In this document: positions 1 to 8,094 of the stretch, one piece after another
How positions within the stretch are numbered: the first letter of the stretch is position 1
Layout of the letters: each line of letters starts with the position of its first letter
Assembly: GCA_949499105.1 (NCBI GenBank)
Contig: CATEFX010000021.1
Location: 62,001 to 126,000 of the forward strand
Length of the DNA: 64,000 bases
DNA from: Formosa sp. Hel1_33_131
GTDB taxonomy: Bacteria > Bacteroidota > Bacteroidia > Flavobacteriales > Flavobacteriaceae
Direction of reading: 5' to 3'
Translations under genes and position numbers: made by a program
The notes under the pieces: generated by a model
Databases searched by the model: none
Told to the model about the DNA's origin: nothing
The model's input: the letters and a program-made list of their open reading frames with translations, nothing else

Positions 1-567
1 CTCAATTTTTTGACCATTAATCAAAATAGATTGGAAGGTGAGATCTGCATTGAGCACTATTTCCAGGCCCGAAATGGGATGTGCTTTTCCAAAATCCTTT
101 AAATAGGTAGCCATTTCTAAAACAACCGACCCTTTAAGGGCCGTCACGACCACACTATTTTCAAAGGGCATGATGCCAAAAGCGGTTTTATTGGTCACAT
201 CTCCTTTTGGTAAAATAGAGCGGATTCCACCATGATTCAATAAAACCATATCAAGATTTTCCCCAGTTCGACTCTTAAATACAGGATTTGAAAGTTCCAT
301 AACGGCATCTGCCATCATGTTTCCAAGTGCGGTGTTATATTGACCATTATTTTTTGAATGCATTTTGGGTGCGTAGCTAAGCACGGTATTCATTGCGCTC
401 TCAACGTGTGTTTTATAAGGTTCTATGTAAGCATTAATGGCTTCATTTGATGCGAGGTCAGCGTTTACAGAAACATTGTTAGTATTAATTTTAATGAGTT
501 GTTTCGAATGATCACAGGATAAAAACAACGAAATAAACCCGATAATTTGAATGAATTTATATTTCAT
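1..567 (-). CDS. 5'-nucleotidase C-terminal-domain lipoprotein, partial
   Basis: The reading frame starts at 567 on the minus strand and runs off the left edge, so about 189 N-terminal residues are visible. A hydrophobic signal ending in FLSC is a lipoprotein signal peptide. The body carries the segment NHGGIRSILPKGDVT and, further on, FGIMPFENSVVV, which are hallmarks of the substrate-binding C-terminal domain of UshA-type 5'-nucleotidases. The metallophosphatase domain that normally precedes it is absent. In related Flavobacteriaceae the two halves are often separate neighbouring genes, so a metallophosphatase gene probably lies just beyond the left edge (inference). Probable role: periplasmic or outer-membrane-attached nucleotide or phosphoester salvage. 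Confidence 0.85.
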   Translation of the reverse strand, partial: MKYKFIQIIGFISLFLSCDHSKQLIKINTNNVSVNADLASNEAINAYIEPYKTHVESAMNTVLSYAPKMHSKNNGQYNTALGNMMADAVMELSNPVFKSRTGENLDMVLLNHGGIRSILPKGDVTNKTAFGIMPFENSVVVTALKGSVVLEMATYLKDFGKAHPISGLEIVLNADLTFQSILINGQKIE

Positions 568-573
568 TTATAG

Positions 574-581
574 TACATTTG
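574..581 (+). promoter_or_regulatory. -7 promoter element (TACATTTG)
   Basis: This matches the Bacteroidota -7 consensus TAnnTTTG exactly and ends 18 bp before the ATG at 600. A TTTG at 546-549 could be the -33 element, but the 24-bp spacing is slightly long. It probably drives the DUF6913-like/dapA pair. Confidence 0.5.
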
Positions 582-599
582 TATATTCAATAAAAGTAC

Positions 600-1118
600 A
601 TGTTTTTTAAACGATTGAAAAGTGTATCGATTAAAAAGAATATTGCCAAAATTCTGAACCAAAGATTTAAGGATTTTAGAAGCAGTAAAGTTCAGTCTGT
701 TGGCATTATTTTTGATTATGAAGCGTATCATGATTACGATTTTTTTCATGGCTTATTAAAGGAGCTAGGGATCAGAAAGAACAACATCAGATTTATTGCT
801 AAAATCGATGCTAAGAAAACGCATCCAAACAGTTGGGATTCATTCTATAGTTTAGAAGATTTTGATTGGTTAGGGAAACATAAAAATCAAGAAATTGATG
901 AATTTGTAGACCAGCCATTTGACGTACTGATTAGTTATTATAAAACAAACGCACTAGAACTTAACTTGATAACCGCACTTTCAAAAGCAAATTTCAAGAT
1001 AGGTTTGAATAATGAAGACGATCGTTTACATGATTTTATTATTGAGGTCGATCCGTCAAAAACAGCTATTTTTAAAACAGAATTAGTTAAATATTTAACC
1101 ACCCTAAACAGGTTATAA
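600..1118 (+). CDS. DUF6913-like conserved hypothetical protein
   Basis: A 172-residue protein with a basic N-terminus and no signal peptide or membrane segment, so probably cytoplasmic. It resembles the small flavobacterial family I know as DUF6913, commonly encoded directly upstream of dapA; function unknown. The stop codon overlaps the dapA start (TAATG), indicating translational coupling. Recognisable features are a short alpha/beta pattern (SVGIIFDYEAY, then FDVLISYY) and an acidic C-terminal part. The ATG at 600 is the only reasonable start, with a -7 promoter element shortly upstream. The gene identity is moderately sure and the function is not known. Confidence 0.8.
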   Translation: MFFKRLKSVSIKKNIAKILNQRFKDFRSSKVQSVGIIFDYEAYHDYDFFHGLLKELGIRKNNIRFIAKIDAKKTHPNSWDSFYSLEDFDWLGKHKNQEIDEFVDQPFDVLISYYKTNALELNLITALSKANFKIGLNNEDDRLHDFIIEVDPSKTAIFKTELVKYLTTLNRL

Positions 1119-1993
1119 TGAAAGCATTAACAGGAACAGGTGTCGCATTGGTCACGCCTTTCAAATCAGATTTAAGTATCGACCATCAAGCACTAGCAGC
1201 TATCGTCGAATTCAATATTTCAAACGGAATTAATTACTTAGTTATTAGTGGTACTACTGGCGAAAGTGCGACGATTAATACCGATGAAAAAAAGGCCATT
1301 TGTCAAACGGTGATTGAAGCAAACAACGGACGTGTTCCGTTGGTAATTGGTATTGGAGGAAATAACACCGCAGCGGTGGTTGAAGAATTAAAGTCGACCG
1401 ACTTAAGTCCGTTTGTGGCTATTCTTTCGGTGACCCCTTATTACAGTAAACCAACTCAAGAAGGGTTATATCAACATTTTAAGCACGTAGCAGAAGCGTC
1501 TTCTATTCCAGTTATTTTATATAATGTCCCTGGACGAACCGCCAAAAACATGGAAGTTAGCACGACTCTAAGGTTAGCCACTGACTTTGATTCCATAGTT
1601 GCGGTCAAAGAGGCCGGTAATAATATGGATCAATATTTGGAGTTAATTCAAAATAAACCTACTAATTTTTTAATCATTTCTGGAGACGACGATTTAGTGT
1701 CCGAGGTTACTTTAGCCGGCGGTTCGGGAGTGATTTCTGTGATTGGACAAGCCTTTCCAAAAGAGTTTTCGCAGATGATTCAATTGGGACTCCAGGGCAA
1801 TAGGAGTGAAGCCAAAGCAATAGAAGCACGCTTAATGGAAGTGATTGGTCTTATTTTTGAAGAAAATAATCCATCAGGAATCAAAGCAGTTTTTGAGTCT
1901 TTAGGACTTTGTGCAGACACGGTTCGATTGCCATTAGTGCCTGCAACCGATGCTCTAAAAGCTAAGATTTCGACCTTCATCGCTAACTTTTAG
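1118..1993 (+). CDS. dapA: 4-hydroxy-tetrahydrodipicolinate synthase
   Basis: DapA condenses pyruvate with aspartate-4-semialdehyde, the first committed step to lysine and to meso-diaminopimelate for peptidoglycan. The 291-residue length is standard. Visible motifs are GTGVALVTPF at the N-terminus, the GTTGESATI phosphate/substrate loop, the YNVPGRT motif with the conserved Tyr, and AVKEAGNN containing the Schiff-base lysine. The domain is a single TIM barrel and the protein is cytoplasmic. It overlaps the upstream stop codon by one base and is followed by a 116-bp gap before bamD, so it forms a two-gene unit with the DUF6913-like gene. Confidence 0.97.
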   Translation: MKALTGTGVALVTPFKSDLSIDHQALAAIVEFNISNGINYLVISGTTGESATINTDEKKAICQTVIEANNGRVPLVIGIGGNNTAAVVEELKSTDLSPFVAILSVTPYYSKPTQEGLYQHFKHVAEASSIPVILYNVPGRTAKNMEVSTTLRLATDFDSIVAVKEAGNNMDQYLELIQNKPTNFLIISGDDDLVSEVTLAGGSGVISVIGQAFPKEFSQMIQLGLQGNRSEAKAIEARLMEVIGLIFEENNPSGIKAVFESLGLCADTVRLPLVPATDALKAKISTFIANF

Positions 1994-2081
1994 TTAAATA
2001 ATCCTTAAACCATATTGCAAGAAATTTTTATAGCTTTAGTTTCGTTCTAATAATAGTTTTTTTTAATCCGTTATAAATCCG

Positions 2082-2089
2082 TAATTTCG
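2082..2089 (+). promoter_or_regulatory. Possible -7 element (TAATTTCG) upstream of bamD
   Basis: It differs from TAnnTTTG at one position and lies 20 bp before the bamD ATG. A T-rich stretch sits where the -33 box would be. This is a plausible start of the bamD-rpoZ-coaBC-porD transcript. Confidence 0.3.
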
Positions 2090-2109
2090 CCCTTATTCTT
2101 AAAATATTT

Positions 2110-2925
2110 ATGAAGAATTTTATATACATATTAGTCTTAGTTTTATCCATGAATTCGTGTAGCGAATATCAAAAGGTGTTAAAGAACGAAGATATTGCTG
2201 CAAAATTCAAGTTAGGTACCGAGCTTTTTGATGCCGGTAAGTTTGATAAAGCCAATCGAATATTTGTACAAATTGTCCCCAAGTATAGAGGCAAGCCTCA
2301 AGCAGAGAAGCTGATGTATATGTACTGTAAAACGTACTATGAAACCAAGGATTATTACACTGCTAACTACCAAATGGAGCGCTTTGTAGATGCCTATGCA
2401 AAAAGTGAAAAATTAGAAGAAATTGCTTTTTTAGCGGCTAAAAGTTACTATCAACTTTCGCCTGTATTTTCCAAAGATCAAACCGAAACAACACAAGGGT
2501 TAGAAAAACTTCAGGAATTTATCAATCGCTATCCTTCGTCTCCTTATTTAGAAGAAGCCAACAAATTGGTGAAAGAACTGGATTATAAGTTAGAAGAGAA
2601 GGCCTACAGTATTGCGTTGCAGTACAACCAAACAGGTCCTTACCATAGAGATTATAATTCGGCGATTAAGGCTTTTGATAATTTTTTACTCGAATTCCCT
2701 GGAACTTCTTTCAAAGAAGATGCGATGTTTTATAAATTTGATTCCGCCTACAAACTAGCGGTTAATAGTGTTGCCTGGAAAGAAAAGGAACGCGTTTTAA
2801 AGGCAATCTCATATTACAATTCCTTACTTCGCGCTTTTCCAGAACCCAAAAACGCAAAACAACTTCAAGAAATGTTTGAAGATTTAGATTCAATACAAAA
2901 TAATTCAACAACCACTAAAGGTTAA
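2110..2925 (+). CDS. bamD: Outer membrane assembly lipoprotein BamD
   Basis: A 271-residue lipoprotein: the signal sequence ends in SMNSC, so Cys17 is the lipidated residue. The mature part is made of TPR-like helical repeats (for example KFKLGTELFDAGKFDKANRIF near residues 32-52 and a repeat around YHRDYNSAIKAFDNFLLEFPGT), as in BamD/YfiO. BamD sits on the periplasmic face of the outer membrane and works with BamA to insert beta-barrel proteins. The short Asn/Thr-rich tail is unremarkable. It lies 9 bp upstream of rpoZ in an apparent operon. Confidence 0.93.
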   Translation: MKNFIYILVLVLSMNSCSEYQKVLKNEDIAAKFKLGTELFDAGKFDKANRIFVQIVPKYRGKPQAEKLMYMYCKTYYETKDYYTANYQMERFVDAYAKSEKLEEIAFLAAKSYYQLSPVFSKDQTETTQGLEKLQEFINRYPSSPYLEEANKLVKELDYKLEEKAYSIALQYNQTGPYHRDYNSAIKAFDNFLLEFPGTSFKEDAMFYKFDSAYKLAVNSVAWKEKERVLKAISYYNSLLRAFPEPKNAKQLQEMFEDLDSIQNNSTTTKG

Positions 2926-2934
2926 TATTTCATT

Positions 2935-3267
2935 ATGGACTTAAAAAAAGTAAATGCACCCGTTAATACAGAAACATACGATCGTAATAAGGTTGATGCG
3001 CCAACGCAAAATATCTATGAAGCGATTTCTGTAATTTCTCGCAGAGCAGAGCAAATCAACACCGATATTCGTAAAGAATTGATTGATAAGCTTGAAGAAT
3101 TTGCGACTTATAATGACAGCTTAGAAGAAGTGTTTGAAAATAAGGAACAAATTGAAGTTTCTAAGTTCTATGAGCGTCTTCCTAAGCCACATGCTTTAGC
3201 AGTTCAAGAATGGTTAAATGAGAAAATTTACTACCGTAGTGTAGATGAAGATTCTCAAGAAAAATAA
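2935..3267 (+). CDS. rpoZ: DNA-directed RNA polymerase omega subunit
   Basis: A 110-residue protein of the Bacteroidota omega type. It is recognised from its size, from the segment containing YEAISVISRRAEQINTDIR, which corresponds to the conserved helix of omega that clamps the beta' C-terminus, and from its position between bamD and coaBC, an order common in this family. It assists RNA polymerase assembly. The start is 9 bp after bamD and the stop is 3 bp before coaBC, so the genes are very likely cotranscribed. Confidence 0.88.
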   Translation: MDLKKVNAPVNTETYDRNKVDAPTQNIYEAISVISRRAEQINTDIRKELIDKLEEFATYNDSLEEVFENKEQIEVSKFYERLPKPHALAVQEWLNEKIYYRSVDEDSQEK

Positions 3268-3270
3268 CAG

Positions 3271-4482
3271 ATGTCAATTTTACGCGGTAAAAATATTCTT
3301 TTAGGAATTACTGCCGGTATTGCTGCGTACAAATCAGCATCCATCGTTAGATTGTTTGTCAAAGCAGGTGCGAATGTCAAAGTCATTTTGACACCTGCTG
3401 CGAAAGACTTTATAACCCCTCTTACACTTTCTACACTTTCTAAAAACCCTGTAATTTCATCGTTTACTCAAGACACTGATGACAATGCAGTTTGGAATAA
3501 TCACGTCGATTTGGGTCTTTGGGCCGACCTTTTTTTGGTCGCTCCAGTCACGGCAAACACGCTTTCTAAAATGGCTTCTGGTCGCAGTGATAATTTCCTT
3601 GTAGCAACCTATCTTTCAGCCAAATGTCCTGTTTATTTTGCACCGGCAATGGATTTGGATATGTATAAACATCCCACCACTAAAGCTTCTTTAGAGACCC
3701 TCCAATCTTTTGGAAATATTTTGATTCCAGCAACCTCTGGAGAGTTAGCTAGTGGATTGGTTGGCGAAGGACGCATGGCGGAACCCGAAGCGATTATCAG
3801 TCATATTGAATCTCATATTTTAAAAGAACTGTCCCTGTTTGGAAAAACCATCCTTGTAACGGCCGGTCCCACCTATGAGGCTATCGATCCCGTACGGTTT
3901 ATTGGAAATCATTCCAGTGGATTAATGGGCTTTGAAATTGCCACTAAAGCAGCTCAACTAGGCGCTGAGGTTATTTATATTACAGGTCCCACACACTACA
4001 GCTCTAATCACTCCCGTATTACCACCATTCCCGTGGTGAGTGCCCAAGAAATGTATACACAGGTGCACGCGCACTTTCAATCGGTTGATGTTGCAATTTT
4101 ATCGGCTGCAGTCGCCGATTATAAACCTAAACATGTAGCCACCTCCAAAATAAAAAAGGCGGAATCTACGTTATCATTAGTATTAGAAAAAACAAAAGAT
4201 ATTTTGGCATCGCTAGGCAAAATTAAATCCCATCAAATTTTAGTTGGGTTTGCCCTAGAAACAAATGACGAAGTAGACAACGCGATAAAAAAGTTAAAAT
4301 TTAAAAATTTAGACTTAATTGTGTTAAATTCGTTAAATGATAAAGGGGCTGGATTTGGAGGTACTTCAAATAAAGTCACTTTTATCGATAAAAATCTAGC
4401 TCAAACGGCGTTTCCTTTAAAATCAAAAGCAGACGTTGCTACTGATATAATGAATGAACTTTTAAAACAAATCAATGCGTAA
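3271..4482 (+). CDS. coaBC: Bifunctional phosphopantothenoylcysteine decarboxylase/synthase
   Basis: A 403-residue fusion catalysing two steps of coenzyme A synthesis. The N-terminal CoaC domain (about 1-180) is a flavoprotein beginning GKNILLGITAGIAAYK, with the catalytic-His region (HVDLGLWADL) and the APAMDLDM substrate clamp. The C-terminal CoaB domain (about 185-400) has ILVTAGPTYEAIDPVRFI, NHSSGLMG and the SKIKK lysine motif, and ligates cysteine to 4'-phosphopantothenate. The length fits the family. The 3' end overlaps the next gene by 8 bp. coaE, a later step of the pathway, is at 11961. Confidence 0.97.
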   Translation: MSILRGKNILLGITAGIAAYKSASIVRLFVKAGANVKVILTPAAKDFITPLTLSTLSKNPVISSFTQDTDDNAVWNNHVDLGLWADLFLVAPVTANTLSKMASGRSDNFLVATYLSAKCPVYFAPAMDLDMYKHPTTKASLETLQSFGNILIPATSGELASGLVGEGRMAEPEAIISHIESHILKELSLFGKTILVTAGPTYEAIDPVRFIGNHSSGLMGFEIATKAAQLGAEVIYITGPTHYSSNHSRITTIPVVSAQEMYTQVHAHFQSVDVAILSAAVADYKPKHVATSKIKKAESTLSLVLEKTKDILASLGKIKSHQILVGFALETNDEVDNAIKKLKFKNLDLIVLNSLNDKGAGFGGTSNKVTFIDKNLAQTAFPLKSKADVATDIMNELLKQINA

Positions 4483-5365
4483 ATTAATTGTTTTAGTGGC
4501 TATTTTAACCTCTATGTACGGAGGTTCGCAAGAGCTTAATTGCTCGGTTATTGTCAATGCACAACAAACAGGAAATGAGAACAATCAGTTGTTTAAAACC
4601 CTCGAAAAACAACTCAACGAATTTGTAAACAAGACCCGTTGGACGGATCAAACCTTCAAACCTCAAGAACGCATTGAATGTAGTATGGTCATTACCATAC
4701 AAGATAATCAATCGGATGCTTTTCAAGGGACGATTCAGATTCAATCGGCTCGACCTGTTCACAATTCCTATTACTCGAGTTCAGTTTATAATTTTAATGA
4801 TAAAAATTTTAATTTTAATTACTTACAGTATCAAAACCTTAATTTTAATTCCACTCAGTTTGAATCTAATTTAGTGTCTGTGATTGCCTTTCATGTTTAT
4901 ATGATTTTGGGGATGGATGCCGATACATTTGAGCTAAATGGTGGCGATGCGCATTACAAACAAGCACAAGATATTGTGAATTATTCACAACAAAGTAATT
5001 CGATTGGTTGGCAGCCACCTTCTGGAGGAGCTCAAACTCGAAGCGCCTTAATTAATAATGTATTGTCTCCAACCTTTAAAGAGTTTCGAACCGTTCTATT
5101 TGGATATCACTTACAAGGATTGGATTTGATGGCATCGGATGTGAAACAAGCAAAGTCGGCTATTGTAGAGGCCTTAACTCAATTTGAGACCTTACACAGA
5201 AGACGACCCAATTCGTTTCTTCTTCGAGTGTTTTTTGATGCCAAAGCCGATGAAATCTCAGATCTATTTTCTGGAGGCCCTACGGTTAATATTGCAGATT
5301 TAGTCTCTACGTTATCCAAAATTGCACCGATGCATTCTTCAAAGTGGCGCAACATAAAATTTTAA
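4475..5365 (+). CDS. porD: DUF4835 family protein (PorD-like, T9SS-associated)
   Basis: A 296-residue exported protein with a short signal peptide (RKLIVLVAILTSMYGGSQ) and no lipobox. The mature protein starts ELNCSVIVNAQQ, typical of DUF4835, a Bacteroidota family that current annotation usually names type IX secretion protein PorD; its exact role is not established to my knowledge. The segment NLNFNSTQFESNLVSVIAFHVYMILGMDADTF is diagnostic of the family. It overlaps coaBC by 8 bp and precedes recN, the usual flavobacterial order. Family membership is well supported; the link to T9SS is prior knowledge and is not visible in the sequence. Confidence 0.85.
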   Translation: MRKLIVLVAILTSMYGGSQELNCSVIVNAQQTGNENNQLFKTLEKQLNEFVNKTRWTDQTFKPQERIECSMVITIQDNQSDAFQGTIQIQSARPVHNSYYSSSVYNFNDKNFNFNYLQYQNLNFNSTQFESNLVSVIAFHVYMILGMDADTFELNGGDAHYKQAQDIVNYSQQSNSIGWQPPSGGAQTRSALINNVLSPTFKEFRTVLFGYHLQGLDLMASDVKQAKSAIVEALTQFETLHRRRPNSFLLRVFFDAKADEISDLFSGGPTVNIADLVSTLSKIAPMHSSKWRNIKF

Positions 5366-5433
5366 ATATTTTTCGATTTCATTTCAAATTAGTTTAAGAG
5401 ATAGTTTATCTTAGTTGCTAAATAATTAACACT

Positions 5434-7086
5434 TTGCTTTCAGAACTATCCATAAAAAATTATGCATTAATTGAGACTCTTCAGGTTCAATTTGAAGCCG
5501 GATTCACTAGTATTACTGGAGAAACAGGGGCTGGTAAATCTGTTTTATTAGGAGGCTTGGCATTGGTTCTTGGCAAGCGAGTCGATTTCTCAAATATTAA
5601 TGACGCTTCCAAAAAGTGTATCATTGAAGCCAGTTTTAATATTGATAATTTTAATTTAAATCAATTTTTCGAAGACAACGATCTCGATTTTGATTCGCAT
5701 ACCATCCTACGAAGAGAAGTGTTACCATCTGGAAAGTCTAGAGCATTTATCAATGATTCCCCCGTGAATCTTTCTGTTTTAGCAAATCTGGGTGAGCAAT
5801 TAATCGATATTCATTCGCAACAACAAACACAAGAGTTAACAAGTGACGATTTTCAATTTCAAATCATTGATGCCCTAGCGAACAACAGCACCACAGTTTT
5901 GGACTATCAACAACTTTTGAAATCGTACAAAACGACTCAAAAACAATTAAACGACTTAAGAGCCTCAAAATTACAATCTGAAAAAGATCAGGATTATCAA
6001 TCCTTTCTTTTAAATGAATTATCTGAAGCAAAACTCCAAACCATTCATTTAGAGGCGCTCGAAATTGAATACAACACTCTAAATAATGTAGAGCTTATTC
6101 AATCCGAACTTACTTTAGCCAATCAACTCATAAGTACGGAAGATCTAGGCGTGGCTTCCAATCTTAGGACGCTTAAACAACTGTTTCATAAATTGGCAGA
6201 TATTTCTTCTATCTATCAAGCTTTATCAGATCGCATTCAAAGTGTGGCGATTGAATTGGATGATATTTTTAGTGATATTGAAACCGAGCAATCAAAAATT
6301 GAGGTCAATCCATCACGTTTAAGTGAAATTGATCTCATTCTTCAAACCGTTCATAATTTATTTGCCAAACATTCCGTGAATTCTGTGGAGGCATTGATTG
6401 ATATTGAAGCCCATTTAGCGTCGCAGTTGGATACCTTAGCTTCTTTAGACGATTCCATTGCCACCGTCGAAAAAACACTAGAATCGATCGTAAAACAGCT
6501 TGATAGCTGTGCCAAAACGATACACAAACAACGCCTTCAGGTACTTCCGGATTTAATAGAGCAATTAGAAACAATTTTGACGGATTTGGGAATGCCAAAC
6601 GCCCGTTTTAAATTGCTATTAAACCCCTCGGAAACCTATCTATACAACGGAAAAGATCATTTAGAATTTTTATTTACGGCCAATAAAGGGGCTTCATTTT
6701 TACCACTTAAAAAAGCAGCTTCTGGTGGCGAGCTTTCAAGAATTATGTTGGCCATCAAATCGGTATTATCTAAATACCAACAGTTACCCACTATTATGTT
6801 CGATGAAATTGACACAGGTGTTTCTGGAGAAATTGCGCATAAAATGGGCGATATAATGGCGCAAATGAGTGCCTATATGCAAGTGTTTTCAATTACCCAC
6901 TTACCACAAATTGCGGCCAAAGGGCAGTCACATTTTAAAGTTTTTAAACAAGATATTCAGGAGACGACTGTCACCTCTCTTAAAAAATTATCAAAAGAGG
7001 AACGTGTCAAAGAAATTGCACAAATGCTTGGCGGGAAAGAATTATCGGCATCGGCAATCGCCCATGCGAATCAGTTATTGAATTAA
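5434..7086 (+). CDS. recN: DNA repair protein RecN
   Basis: A 550-residue SMC-like ATPase used in double-strand-break repair. The N-terminal Walker A is GETGAGKS (about residue 30); long coiled coils fill the middle (about 150-370); the C-terminal half has the SGGELSRIMLA signature and the Walker B segment IMFDEIDTGVSG. The length matches RecN. No ATG fits the conserved N-terminus SELSIKNYALIE, so translation must start at the TTG at 5434. The gene stands between the DUF4835 gene (68-bp gap) and fabI (52-bp gap). Confidence 0.96.
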   Translation: MLSELSIKNYALIETLQVQFEAGFTSITGETGAGKSVLLGGLALVLGKRVDFSNINDASKKCIIEASFNIDNFNLNQFFEDNDLDFDSHTILRREVLPSGKSRAFINDSPVNLSVLANLGEQLIDIHSQQQTQELTSDDFQFQIIDALANNSTTVLDYQQLLKSYKTTQKQLNDLRASKLQSEKDQDYQSFLLNELSEAKLQTIHLEALEIEYNTLNNVELIQSELTLANQLISTEDLGVASNLRTLKQLFHKLADISSIYQALSDRIQSVAIELDDIFSDIETEQSKIEVNPSRLSEIDLILQTVHNLFAKHSVNSVEALIDIEAHLASQLDTLASLDDSIATVEKTLESIVKQLDSCAKTIHKQRLQVLPDLIEQLETILTDLGMPNARFKLLLNPSETYLYNGKDHLEFLFTANKGASFLPLKKAASGGELSRIMLAIKSVLSKYQQLPTIMFDEIDTGVSGEIAHKMGDIMAQMSAYMQVFSITHLPQIAAKGQSHFKVFKQDIQETTVTSLKKLSKEERVKEIAQMLGGKELSASAIAHANQLLN

Positions 7087-7089
7087 TGT

Positions 7090-7097
7090 TATATTTG
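7090..7097 (+). promoter_or_regulatory. -7 promoter element (TATATTTG) for fabI
   Basis: An exact TAnnTTTG match just after the recN stop codon, 41 bp before the fabI ATG. No clear TTG at -33. It suggests fabI has its own promoter. Confidence 0.45.
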
Positions 7098-7138
7098 CCC
7101 CAGAAATTAAATAAACACCGACACTTAAATATATAATT

Positions 7139-7957
7139 ATGTCTTACAATTTACTAAAAGGAAAACGTGGAATTATTTTTGGCGCTTTAGACCCCAATTC
7201 AATCGCATGGATCACAGCCGAACGGGTTCATGAAGAAGGTGGTACGTTTGTATTGTCCAACGCACCCATTGCAATGCGTATGGGTAAAATAGATGAATTG
7301 GCTAAAAAAACAGGTTCACAAGTGATTGCGGCAGACGCGACTTCTATTGAAGATTTAGAAAATTTAGTACAACAAGCTACAGAAATTTTAGGCGGTAAGC
7401 TCGATTTTGTATTGCACTCTATTGGAATGTCAATTAACGTACGAAAAGGCCGTGCCTATACCGATCAAAAATACGACTGGACGCAAAAAGGAACCGATGT
7501 TTCTGCAATGTCCTTTCACAAAGTGATGCAAACGCTTTACAAACACGACGCGATGAACGAATGGGGAAGTATTGTAGCGCTTACGTATATGGCAGCACAA
7601 CGGGTGTTTCCAGATTATAACGACATGGCAGATAACAAAGCCTATTTAGAAAGTATTGCCAGAAGCTTTGGATACTTCTTTGGACGCGACAAAAACGTTC
7701 GTGTCAATACCATCTCACAATCGCCAACACCCACCACTGCAGGTAAAGGAGTGAAAGGATTTGATGGTTTTATTGCTTATGCCGATAAAATGTCGCCTTT
7801 AGGAAATGCAACCGCTCTGGATTGTGCTAATTATACCGTTTCGTTGTTTAGTGATTTAACAAAACGTGTAACCCTCCAAAACTTATTTAATGATGGTGGT
7901 TTTAGCAATATGGGCGTTAGTGATGCAGTGATGGATACATTTACAGAAGATAAGTAA
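7139..7957 (+). CDS. fabI: Enoyl-[acyl-carrier-protein] reductase (NADH)
   Basis: A 272-residue short-chain dehydrogenase/reductase that performs the last reduction in each fatty-acid elongation cycle. The N-terminal NAD-binding segment is GKRGIIFGALDPNSIAW. The catalytic pair follows the FabI spacing Y-x6-K (Y160 and K167 in DYNDMADNK). SQSPTPTTAGKGV corresponds to the substrate-binding loop region. It is cytoplasmic and of normal length. Its own -7 element precedes it and a strong intrinsic terminator follows, so it is probably monocistronic. Confidence 0.97.
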   Translation: MSYNLLKGKRGIIFGALDPNSIAWITAERVHEEGGTFVLSNAPIAMRMGKIDELAKKTGSQVIAADATSIEDLENLVQQATEILGGKLDFVLHSIGMSINVRKGRAYTDQKYDWTQKGTDVSAMSFHKVMQTLYKHDAMNEWGSIVALTYMAAQRVFPDYNDMADNKAYLESIARSFGYFFGRDKNVRVNTISQSPTPTTAGKGVKGFDGFIAYADKMSPLGNATALDCANYTVSLFSDLTKRVTLQNLFNDGGFSNMGVSDAVMDTFTEDK

Positions 7958-7981
7958 GTAACTCATAATTATAATATACCT

Positions 7982-8010
7982 AAACCCATAGTTTTGCTGT
8001 GGGTTTTTTT
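7982..8010 (+). terminator. Intrinsic terminator after fabI
   Basis: A 10-bp stem (7982-7991 with 7997-8006, one G-U pair) with a 5-nt loop TTTTG, running into a T tract to 8010, 24 bp after the fabI stop. Confidence 0.85.
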
Positions 8011-8021
8011 GTGCCAAATAT

Positions 8022-8061
8022 TATAATGTTTAATATTTTAATAAAATAATTAAACATTATA
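8022..8061. repeat. 13-bp perfect inverted repeat, operator-like
   Basis: Arms TATAATGTTTAAT (8022-8034) and its exact complement (8049-8061) are separated by 14 bp. The right arm overlaps the -7 element at 8058-8065. The arms are AT-rich and there is no T tract, so this looks more like a protein-binding site than a terminator (inference). Confidence 0.55.
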
Positions 8062-8065
8062 TTTG
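8058..8065 (+). promoter_or_regulatory. -7 promoter element (TATATTTG)
   Basis: An exact TAnnTTTG match 29 bp upstream of the ATA start proposed for the next gene. The first four bases lie within the right arm of the inverted repeat at 8022-8061. No TTG box at the expected -33 distance. Confidence 0.45.
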
Positions 8066-8094
8066 TAACCTATCACAACTAATAATAACCTTTC

